Below, piece after piece: positions 1 to 6,832 of a stretch of DNA of 19,493 bases. Each line of letters begins with the position of its first letter. The first letter of the stretch is position 1. Source of the DNA: Proteobacteria bacterium UBA1858 (GTDB taxonomy: Bacteria; Pseudomonadota; Gammaproteobacteria; UBA4575); contig DDIE01000061.1 in the NCBI GenBank assembly GCA_002338385.1, positions 512-20,004 on the forward strand, in the 5' to 3' direction. The translations under genes were made by a program, and so were the position numbers. The notes beneath the pieces were generated by a model. The model saw nothing but the letters and a program-made list of their open reading frames with translations. It had not been told where the DNA came from and made no database searches.

Positions 1-765
1 CCTCAGCCCCGCGATACACTGGCGCGTAAAGTGGATGCAGCTGAGGAACAGTTTTCGGGCTTTGTATTTAAAATACAAGCCAATATGGACCCTAATCATC
101 GTGATCGTATTGCTTTTATGCGGGTATGTTCTGGCAGTTTTGAAAAAGGTATTAAGCTGCGTCATGTACGTCTTCAAAGAGAGGTTAAAATTGCTGATGC
201 ATTAACCTTTTTTGCCTCCGATCGTGGTCATGTAGAGCGCGCTTATCCTGGGGATATTATAGGCTTGCATAATCATGGCACGATTCGGATCGGCGATACC
301 TTCTCCAGTAAAGAGGAATTAATTTTCACTGGCATACCTAATTTTGCTCCCGAGTTATTTCGGCGCGCACAATTAAAAGATCCTCTCAAGACAAAAGCAT
401 TGCTTAAAGGTCTCATGCAATTGTGTGAAGAAGGTGCCACCCAGCTATTTCGTCCTATGACTGGTAATGCTTTGATATTGGGTGCCGTAGGTATCTTGCA
501 ATTTGATGTGGTTGCTCACCGTCTTAAAGAGGAATATAACGTTGACTGTCAGTTTGAGAGCATTAGCGTCCACACAGCACGCTGGTTATACAGTGAGGAT
601 GCTGATGAGTTAGAAAAATTTAAGCAAAAAACAACTAATGGTGCCGCTCTGGATCATGCAGGTGAGCTGGTTTATATGGCGTCCTCGCGAGTTAATCTTG
701 ATATGACGATAGAGAAATGGCCGCTCATAGAGTTCAGAAATACTCGCGAACAGGTGTATAACTAA
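1..765 (+). CDS. prfC: Peptide chain release factor 3 (RF3), C-terminal part, 5' end outside window
   Basis: RF3 is a cytoplasmic translational GTPase that recycles RF1 and RF2 from the ribosome after peptide release. The frame is open from the first base of the window, so the GTG at 31 is internal and the gene begins upstream. The 254 visible codons match the part of RF3 after the GTPase domain: the domain II beta-barrel (FVFKIQANMDPNHRDRIAF, then VKIADAL and the YPGDIIGLHNHG segment) and domain III (EEGATQLFRP, GAVGILQFDVVAHRL). E. coli RF3 is 529 residues, so roughly half is present. The gene ends with TAA and is followed after 17 nt by the DUF2970 gene. Recognition is strong. Nothing in the visible part looks broken. 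Confidence 0.95.
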   Translation, partial: PQPRDTLARKVDAAEEQFSGFVFKIQANMDPNHRDRIAFMRVCSGSFEKGIKLRHVRLQREVKIADALTFFASDRGHVERAYPGDIIGLHNHGTIRIGDTFSSKEELIFTGIPNFAPELFRRAQLKDPLKTKALLKGLMQLCEEGATQLFRPMTGNALILGAVGILQFDVVAHRLKEEYNVDCQFESISVHTARWLYSEDADELEKFKQKTTNGAALDHAGELVYMASSRVNLDMTIEKWPLIEFRNTREQVYN

Positions 766-782
766 TCGTCCAAGGAAACTAA

Positions 783-992
783 ATGAGTGACCCCACGCCC
801 AGCCTATGGGAAGTATTCAAAAGTGTGTGTGCCAGTTTCTTTGGCGTGCAAAATGAAGCGACGCGGCGCAGGGATTTTACCTATGGCAAACCTGGCCAAT
901 TTATTTTAATCGGTCTAATTCTCACCCTAATATTGATCGGTGGCTTGTTTTTAATCGTCCAATTAGCACTCTACTTGGCACTCGCGGAGTGA
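783..992 (+). CDS. DUF2970 family small membrane protein
   Basis: This is a 69-residue protein of unknown function. The N-terminal half carries the family signature LWEVFKSVCASFFGVQNE (about residues 8-25) followed by a basic patch, RRRDFTYGK. Residues about 39-67 form one long hydrophobic segment that should span the inner membrane. DUF2970 proteins of this size and layout are common in beta- and gammaproteobacteria. The start is supported by an AAGGAAA ribosome binding site about 6 nt upstream. The gene lies 17 nt after prfC on the same strand and is probably cotranscribed with it. Its last 22 nt overlap the 3' end of the convergent nuclease gene. Confidence 0.85.
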   Translation: MSDPTPSLWEVFKSVCASFFGVQNEATRRRDFTYGKPGQFILIGLILTLILIGGLFLIVQLALYLALAE

Positions 993-3820
993 TTCCAGTG
1001 TGATTTCCTGCACATGCCCTGGTAATCACAATATTGACAACTTGACTGAGCACCATTGGCGGGTAACTCATGCCCCTCCGCGAGTTGCTGGGCGAGCAGT
1101 TGCAGGCGTTGCAAGTGGCTGGCTTGCAGCTGTTTGAGTTGCTCGCCTTCGATCACTGCTATCGACCTCACCTGTTCGCGCTCATGCAAAGATACATATT
1201 CACTGCGACAGATACGACTATCCAGTAGCGTATAAAAGGGCAATTGCACAGTCTCACCAATGGCGACCGACTTTTGGCTGGCTATACTGCCCGTTTTGTA
1301 ATCAAGCACCGCCAGCCGATCTTGTTGTTGATCAAGCCGGTCTAACTGGCCATAAAGGCATAGTGTATCTGTGAATTCTCTGGTGAGTGATTGCTCACCA
1401 GAGCGAGCCTGCCAATGTTGCTGTCTGCGTATGGCCCAGTCCACATAGGCTGGAATATTGACGGTCCATTTCTTTAGCCAGGCTTTTTGACTGGTCGCTG
1501 GAAAGGCACTGCGAGTGAAAATGTCAGCACTAATATTGGTCAGTAATTCGCACAGTGCTGGATGCGACATAGCAGCAAAATCTGCGCCTTGCTCACCAAA
1601 GTAAAATGCCTGCAGGCTGGCATGTACAAATTGTCCATAATCAGCCGCCTGCATATCATCAGTCACTGTCTCGTCGCTTAACTGGAGCATATATTTAGCG
1701 AAATATTGGTAGGGACAATTGATCAAACTCTGGTACTGAGTGGCAGAAAAGCGCTGGCTAATGAGCGACTTTGGACTGCTAGGGCGAGGCTGTGCCGCGG
1801 GGGGCAGCGCAAGATCGTGAGCACTATTTTGCTGATATTCGACTAAGCGCGTTAACTCAGTGTTGTCTAAATCAGACTGATAACTCTCACGCATAAAAAG
1901 TTCAATCAGTCTGATCCACGGACTCAATGCGACGGGTTCACCATGTTGCTCAATTTCAGCTGTGCATAACATTGACTGACTGCGCTCAAGGAGTTTTCTA
2001 AAGCGAACAAAATTGATAGCGTTTGCCTGATGTGTGGTTGCTAGTCCCAGTTCATAACGGACTTTTTCGTTAAAAAATGTGCGTTTATTGTTTCGATTCA
2101 ATAGTCGATAGTCTTCCACACCCGCTAAAATAACATGCTCAAAGTTGCTTTGATCAATGTGTTCTAAGCCACATAAAGTGATACTTTTGTCCATGTTGCG
2201 CGGAATAAAGTAATGCCGTTCCAGAATATTTCTCAACCATTGCCACCATTCTTGCCAGTGAACGCTTAGGCTTGTGTTATGCAGTTGCCCATTGGCAGTG
2301 TCCAAAACCTGCAGTAATTGTTCGCCAGCAGCATCAGCCGCCAGACGTTGTTGCATGCTCAAGCTAGCCAGCAGGGTCAACAGGGCTTGATTGAAGACAG
2401 TGAGCTTGTGTTCACCACTGCGTCGCAGTGTTTGTAATTCCTGACTGGCAGCAGCCAGTTGTTCTAACACCATCAGCAGACTGACAGACGGATTCGACAG
2501 TGAGTTCTCAGCCAAGGTATCGGTGGTAAACATGTGGTCTGCAATGTTACGGAACGTACCGAGGGTGTCAGTGGCAAGATTTCGGTGTGTTTTTAAGTGC
2601 CGTTTAAATAAATAGTATTGTTTTAGGTATTCTTGGCTGCTAGCCAAAAACGGTGAGCCTAATAAATTAAGTAAACTGGCTTTATTGAAATTGTTATCAA
2701 TAGCTTCGATCAGCGTTTCAATACTGGTAGCGGCACTGGTAGTAGAAAATGACCAACCACCAAGATCACTCGCGTAAATACCTTCTTCTTCTAATACCGC
2801 ACGGATGCGCCGAATGAGTAAACGGTCGTTAGCGACTATAGCAATCGAGTCTTTATCCGCTAACAGCCATTGTTTGGCTTGCAGGCATACAGCACGCACA
2901 TGAGCCTCGGTTGATGTGCATTTGAATAATGCTAACTTAGCGGCCAGAGGATTATCTGGATGAGTGCTTTGCAGCGCGTGAATACGAGTCTGGATACTCT
3001 CATTGTGGTTGAATATGATGTCTAGTGGATCAGCTGGCAGGGTGTTGCATGTCTCTGGGTGTGATACGAACTGACAGTGTGGATGGTGGGGAAATGTCGG
3101 TCGCGTATGCATGATATCCGGATAAAAAATCTTCAGCGTCTGCTGATTTGCCACATGCTCCAGAAATGACGCCTCACAGGCACGCAAGTGATGCTGATTA
3201 AGTAGATAGTAGGTGTGCTGATTCAAAGTGACCGGCTGAGTCAAATAGTCGGCATAATATTTGACTGCATCCAGACCCTGGTAAGCCGCTATTTGTTGCT
3301 GATAAGCCAGCCATAATCGATACAGAATCTCACTTTCTCTTGAGATATGGGTGCGTTCACCTGCGTGCTCACCATAACTGTCAATTAGGATAGCGTTTAA
3401 TTCAGCAGAGCCATTGTCGAGTGGCACCTGAGCAAGCGTACACTCATTGAACAAGCTCACCAGCTCGTCAGCCAGTTGCCATAGATTGTGGGTCTGGAAA
3501 AAACTGCGGTTCTGGCGTAGAGCTGCGACTAGGATGAGTTGTTTACTGGTCTCACTGATGATCGTTTGAGCAGGTGTGGACTGTTGCCAAACCCAGTCTT
3601 GTAGTGTCGTGATGTGCGGCAGACGGATACTGTCTAAGCCAAGTTGCTGCGCTTGATCAATCAGCGCTAGACGTAACTTATGACTTGTTGCTTTGCTATC
3701 ACACCAGACAGTGACAGCGTCTAGTGCATCGCGCGCGTGGCTGAGGATGTCTTGACTGAGAGCAATTTCTGGCGGCTGGCTGGCAGGAACAAAATAGAAT
3801 GGCAGTTGAACAGTTTTCAC
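971..3820 (-). CDS. AddB-like PD-(D/E)XK nuclease, probable DNA repair protein
   Basis: A 949-residue protein resembling the proteobacterial 'probable DNA repair protein' family related to AddB/RexB. The long N-terminal and middle part looks like an inactivated helicase fold: no Walker A P-loop is visible near the N-terminus. The C-terminal nuclease domain has its histidine motif at YGQFVH733, the acidic motif GQLD827RLD and the core D840-Y-K842. Four cysteines, C702 (in NCPYQYF) and C928, C931 and C937 (CX2CX5C), have the spacing of the AddB iron-sulfur clasp around the nuclease. The start is a GTG directly after an in-frame TGA, with no clear ribosome binding site. fdxA lies 28 nt upstream on the same strand. 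No AddA-type helicase partner is visible in this window. Family assignment is good; a role in double-strand-break processing is inferred. Confidence 0.85.
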   Translation of the reverse strand: MKTVQLPFYFVPASQPPEIALSQDILSHARDALDAVTVWCDSKATSHKLRLALIDQAQQLGLDSIRLPHITTLQDWVWQQSTPAQTIISETSKQLILVAALRQNRSFFQTHNLWQLADELVSLFNECTLAQVPLDNGSAELNAILIDSYGEHAGERTHISRESEILYRLWLAYQQQIAAYQGLDAVKYYADYLTQPVTLNQHTYYLLNQHHLRACEASFLEHVANQQTLKIFYPDIMHTRPTFPHHPHCQFVSHPETCNTLPADPLDIIFNHNESIQTRIHALQSTHPDNPLAAKLALFKCTSTEAHVRAVCLQAKQWLLADKDSIAIVANDRLLIRRIRAVLEEEGIYASDLGGWSFSTTSAATSIETLIEAIDNNFNKASLLNLLGSPFLASSQEYLKQYYLFKRHLKTHRNLATDTLGTFRNIADHMFTTDTLAENSLSNPSVSLLMVLEQLAAASQELQTLRRSGEHKLTVFNQALLTLLASLSMQQRLAADAAGEQLLQVLDTANGQLHNTSLSVHWQEWWQWLRNILERHYFIPRNMDKSITLCGLEHIDQSNFEHVILAGVEDYRLLNRNNKRTFFNEKVRYELGLATTHQANAINFVRFRKLLERSQSMLCTAEIEQHGEPVALSPWIRLIELFMRESYQSDLDNTELTRLVEYQQNSAHDLALPPAAQPRPSSPKSLISQRFSATQYQSLINCPYQYFAKYMLQLSDETVTDDMQAADYGQFVHASLQAFYFGEQGADFAAMSHPALCELLTNISADIFTRSAFPATSQKAWLKKWTVNIPAYVDWAIRRQQHWQARSGEQSLTREFTDTLCLYGQLDRLDQQQDRLAVLDYKTGSIASQKSVAIGETVQLPFYTLLDSRICRSEYVSLHEREQVRSIAVIEGEQLKQLQASHLQRLQLLAQQLAEGHELPANGAQSSCQYCDYQGMCRKSHWNHSASAK

Positions 3821-3848
3821 TCAGAGCTTAGCAGAGCTGTTGTTTGAT

Positions 3849-4172
3849 TCATCTGTCGAGGTATTGACGCTTGTCTTTGACATCTTCCCAGTCAGCAGCA
3901 TCATCGGGTGGGTCTTTGCGCACGGTCAGCACTGGCCACTGAGCCGAGAGCTCCTCATTGATCTCCAGGAAGTCAGTTTGGTCTTCAGGTAAATCATCTT
4001 CAGACAGGATGGCATCAACCGGGCATTCTGGTTCACACATGGCACAATCTATACATTCTTCAGGATTGATAACAAGAAAATTGGGCCCTTCATGAAAACA
4101 ATCAACCGGGCAGACTTCTACACAGTCAGTATATTTACACTTAATACACGATTCTGTCACAACGAACGTCAT
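3849..4172 (-). CDS. fdxA: 7Fe ferredoxin (one 3Fe-4S and one 4Fe-4S cluster)
   Basis: A 107-residue soluble electron carrier of the Azotobacter ferredoxin I type. The cysteines fall exactly as in that family, shifted by one: C9, C17 and C50 for the 3Fe-4S cluster; C21, C40, C43 and C46 for the 4Fe-4S cluster; plus the non-ligand C12 and C25. The C-terminal extension after the cluster domain (ending VKDKRQYLDR) is also typical and matches the usual length of about 107 residues. A GGAGTAAGG ribosome binding site precedes the ATG. In Pseudomonas fdxA neighbours mutS; here the 140-residue gene and the glucosylglycerate cassette lie between them. The physiological redox partner is not known from the sequence. 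Confidence 0.96.
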   Translation of the reverse strand: MTFVVTESCIKCKYTDCVEVCPVDCFHEGPNFLVINPEECIDCAMCEPECPVDAILSEDDLPEDQTDFLEINEELSAQWPVLTVRKDPPDDAADWEDVKDKRQYLDR

Positions 4173-4206
4173 ACCTTACTCCAATCAATTAGCTTAGCTT
4201 TGAATA

Positions 4207-4235
4207 AGTATACCTAAAATTATCCAGACTGAGTT
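4207..4235 (-). promoter_or_regulatory. Candidate promoter of fdxA
   Basis: On the minus strand a TATACT box (4212-4207) differs from the sigma-70 -10 consensus at one base and lies about 34 nt before the fdxA start. The -35 region at the right distance (4235-4230, AACTCA) is poor. The call rests on the -10 element and its position. Confidence 0.35.
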
Positions 4236-4261
4236 ATCCGCACAGTACCGAACTCGGCTTA

Positions 4262-4684
4262 TCAGAGCATTAAGTTCCTGGAACGCTCAAAATGACTGAC
4301 TAAATAATCCCGCAACCAAGTCAGCTCTAGATCATCATGCTCGGCTAAGGATTGATTCACTCGTTCCAAGGCGGCCTGATAACTCGCTGTAAATTCGTTA
4401 TCATTAGCATCTTTCCACTGGTCAGTGTGGGTGAGTACTTGGGTAGCTTCACGCCGGAATATCTCTTCAAAAGCGGCATCAGTGATTATCGCCACGGACT
4501 GTATTTTCTTGATGCCCATGTGAGCCGCATAGGCATCACATATAGCAATCATACTGGCGCAGACATGTTTGTTGCTGTGCAGCTCAGTCGGTACCGTGCC
4601 TAATTCATCTTTGAGTGGGTCAAAGCAGCTAGAAAAAGACTGTTGTAGTGTGTTCTTGCAACGTCCAAGTTTGAAGTTAAACAT
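4262..4684 (-). CDS. Hypothetical protein, 140 residues
   Basis: I do not recognise this protein. It has no signal peptide or membrane segment, is mostly polar and probably helical, and contains four cysteines (9, 20, 42 and 49) that do not form an obvious metal motif. The C-terminal third is rich in acidic and leucine residues (about 109-126) and ends in a basic stretch (HFERSRNLML). It is the longest open frame here, lies upstream of fdxA on the same strand with 89 nt between, and is divergent from the glucosylglycerate cassette across 64 nt. No clear ribosome binding site precedes the ATG. The overlapping plus-strand frame (4352-4603) has no family resemblance. It is probably real because it fills the gap between two gene groups, but this is inference. 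Confidence 0.6.
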   Translation of the reverse strand: MFNFKLGRCKNTLQQSFSSCFDPLKDELGTVPTELHSNKHVCASMIAICDAYAAHMGIKKIQSVAIITDAAFEEIFRREATQVLTHTDQWKDANDNEFTASYQAALERVNQSLAEHDDLELTWLRDYLVSHFERSRNLML

Positions 4685-4714
4685 ATTAATTACTGATAGT
4701 ATTCAAGCCAGATA

Positions 4715-4743
4715 TTGAGCATACACTAACAAAAGCAAATAAA
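4715..4743 (+). promoter_or_regulatory. Candidate promoter of the glucosylglycerate cassette
   Basis: TTGAGC (4715-4720), a 17-nt spacer and AATAAA (4738-4743) each match the sigma-70 consensus at four of six positions. If used, transcription would begin within a few bases of the ATG at 4749. No Shine-Dalgarno sequence is seen there, which would fit a leaderless message. A second weak pair, TTGAAG (4671-4676) and GATAGT (4695-4700), lies further upstream inside the divergent gene. Confidence 0.25.
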
Positions 4744-4748
4744 AAATT

Positions 4749-5585
4749 ATGAATGCGCTGAGTCCGATAGTCTTCACCGATATGGATGGATCACTGCTAG
4801 ATCATTACGACTACAGCCACAGCTGTGCAGATGAATTGTTGGCGCAGTTAAAAAGCTGTTCTGTGCCGGTAATTCCAACCACCAGCAAGACGCGAACAGA
4901 ATGCCTGGCATTGCGTGCAGAGCTGAATAACACAGATCCCTTCATTACTGAGAACGGTGCTGCTATCTATATCCCGCACAACTATTTTAAGCATGTTCCA
5001 GAGGACGTTGCCATCACTGACGCATATTATGTCAAAACTATGGTGGCGGATAGGGCACATTGGCAAAACATTCTTGCTCAGTTTGGTGCGCGCCATGCGG
5101 AGACTTTTATCAGCTTCCAGCAAGCAGGGATTGACGGCATCATGCGTCTGACTGGCCTCGACAAGAGCCAGGCGCGTCGCGCCGCGCAACGTGAATACGG
5201 TGAGCCTATTAAATGGCTGGGAACTGCGCAACAGTATGATCTGTTCTGCCAACATATGCAGTCCAATCATGCTCAGTTATTAAAAGGCGGTCGATTTATC
5301 CATGTTTCTGGCGATTGTGATAAGGGGCGTGCGTTGGCGTGGACCATGGCACATTTTCAGTATAATTTTGAGCGCCCGTTGGTTAGTATCGCCCTAGGTG
5401 ACAGTGCCAATGATGTGGCTATGTTGGAGGCAGCAGATTATGCTGTTGTGATTCGATCTCCGGTGCATGACATTCCACAGATACACGCACACAATGAACT
5501 CATCGTGACTGAACAGTATGGTCCAGAGGGCTGGGTCGAAGGACTGACAAAAATTCTTAATAAATTAGCGATTAATATCGAATAA
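4749..5585 (+). CDS. Glucosyl-3-phosphoglycerate (or mannosyl-3-phosphoglycerate) phosphatase, HAD-IIB
   Basis: A 278-residue HAD-superfamily IIB phosphatase of the mannosyl-3-phosphoglycerate phosphatase family (E. coli YedP, about 271 residues). The nucleophile motif is D11-M-D13-G-S-L. PTTSKTR supplies motif II, K192 in GDCDKGRAL is the motif III lysine, and GD218SAND222 is the metal-binding motif IV. The expected job is removal of phosphate from a sugar-3-phosphoglycerate to give the free glycoside. Because the next gene is a GT81-like glucosyl-3-phosphoglycerate synthase, the substrate is more likely the glucosyl than the mannosyl compound, which is an inference from context. It is the first gene of a tight three-gene cassette (9-nt gap to the next). 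No Shine-Dalgarno sequence is seen before the ATG. Confidence 0.88.
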   Translation: MNALSPIVFTDMDGSLLDHYDYSHSCADELLAQLKSCSVPVIPTTSKTRTECLALRAELNNTDPFITENGAAIYIPHNYFKHVPEDVAITDAYYVKTMVADRAHWQNILAQFGARHAETFISFQQAGIDGIMRLTGLDKSQARRAAQREYGEPIKWLGTAQQYDLFCQHMQSNHAQLLKGGRFIHVSGDCDKGRALAWTMAHFQYNFERPLVSIALGDSANDVAMLEAADYAVVIRSPVHDIPQIHAHNELIVTEQYGPEGWVEGLTKILNKLAINIE

Positions 5586-5594
5586 GGACGAGCT

Positions 5595-6821
5595 ATGGGT
5601 GATTTTCATCAGAGTGGAATTGTAACAACCTTGCATAACCTGACGCGGCGTTCACTGCATGAATTAGAAGCAGAGTTAACAAACTTCAGTCAACAACGGC
5701 GGCTTGGTTTGATCTTGCCCTCTTTGTATTCTGAGTTGGATACTGAGGCTCTGCCCAATATCATGCACATACTCAAAGACGTGCCTTATCTGAACCAGAT
5801 TGTAATCGGTTTAGATCGTGCCGATCTGGCTCAATATCAACATGCATTAGAGTTCTTTTCCGTGCTGCCACAGAACCATCATGTGCTGTGGAATGACGGC
5901 GAGCGTCTGCAAGCACTGCATAAAGATCTAGCAGAACAGGGGCTAGCACCCAGCCATATCGGTAAGGGTCGCAACGTCTGGTACTGCATGGGTTATGTAT
6001 TAGCCTCGCGCAAGGCTGAGTCAGTGGCCTTACATGACTGCGATATCCTGACTTACGAACGTGATTTACTGGCGCGTCTGCTCTATCCAGTGGCTAACCC
6101 GCAATTTAATTACGAATTTTGCAAGGGCTATTACTCGCGTGTGGCAAATGGCAAGATGAATGGACGTGTCAGTCGTTTATTTGTGACGCCACTGATACGC
6201 GCATTGAAGAAAATACTAGGTAACAATGATTATCTGGAGTTTATGGATAGCTTTCGTTACCCGCTGGCAGGCGAATTTTCGTTTCGCACCAATGTACTGG
6301 TTGATTTGCGCATTCCCAGTGACTGGGGTCTGGAGATTGGCGTGCTATCGGAAATGCATCGCAACTATGCGCACAATCGACTGTGTCAGGTGGAGATTGC
6401 AGACAACTATGATCACAAGCACCAAGACCTCTCTCTGGAGGATAAACAAGCTGGGCTGTCAAAAATGTCAATTGACATTAGCAAAGCCATCTTCAGAAAA
6501 ATGGCAACCCAGGGCGTTGTATTCTCAAATGAAACCTTCCGCACATTAAAAGCGACTTATTTACGCATCGCGCTGGATTTCGTTGAGACCTATCATAATG
6601 ATTCAAAATTCAACGGTCTCTATCACGACATACATACTGAAGAGGCTGCGGTCGAGGTGTTTTCTGAAAATCTGGTTCACGCTGGCCAGAAATTCCTAGA
6701 GAATCCCATGGAGACGCCGTTTATACCTAGCTGGAATAGGGTCGTGAGCGCCATGCCCGATGTCTTCACACGCCTGCGTGACGCAGTGGAACAAGATAAT
6801 CAGGAATACAGAATCAAATAA
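5595..6821 (+). CDS. Glycosyltransferase, probable glucosyl-3-phosphoglycerate synthase (GT81-like)
   Basis: A 408-residue cytoplasmic GT-A glycosyltransferase. Visible family features are LILPSLYSE near the start of the Rossmann-like fold (about residues 39-47), GKGRN (124-128) and the metal-binding D148-C-D150 in ALHDCDILTY. These are followed by the acceptor-side region FCKGYYSR and the YPLAGEFSFR and WGLEIG motifs typical of GpgS-type enzymes. GpgS moves glucose from an NDP-glucose to 3-phosphoglycerate. The start has an AAGGAC ribosome binding site. The upstream phosphatase and downstream phosphorylase support a role in glucosylglycerate metabolism. A mannosyl donor cannot be excluded from sequence alone. 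It shows no transmembrane segment or signal peptide. Confidence 0.85.
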   Translation: MGDFHQSGIVTTLHNLTRRSLHELEAELTNFSQQRRLGLILPSLYSELDTEALPNIMHILKDVPYLNQIVIGLDRADLAQYQHALEFFSVLPQNHHVLWNDGERLQALHKDLAEQGLAPSHIGKGRNVWYCMGYVLASRKAESVALHDCDILTYERDLLARLLYPVANPQFNYEFCKGYYSRVANGKMNGRVSRLFVTPLIRALKKILGNNDYLEFMDSFRYPLAGEFSFRTNVLVDLRIPSDWGLEIGVLSEMHRNYAHNRLCQVEIADNYDHKHQDLSLEDKQAGLSKMSIDISKAIFRKMATQGVVFSNETFRTLKATYLRIALDFVETYHNDSKFNGLYHDIHTEEAAVEVFSENLVHAGQKFLENPMETPFIPSWNRVVSAMPDVFTRLRDAVEQDNQEYRIK

Positions 6822-6832
6822 TATCTTGCTAT

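Noticed and set aside
31..33. GTG at 31 as the start of a short RF3-like gene.
   Set aside because: The frame is open back to base 1 and continues RF3-like sequence, so the gene is simply cut by the window edge.
763..962. An 11-bp direct repeat, TAATCGTCCAA, at 763-773 and 952-962.
   Set aside because: One copy spans the prfC stop and the other is inside the DUF2970 coding sequence. Two short copies with no further structure are most likely chance.
4352..4603. A plus-strand frame opposite the 140-residue hypothetical gene.
   Set aside because: Shorter, with no ribosome binding site and no recognisable motif; the minus-strand frame covers the whole interval better, though neither is proven.
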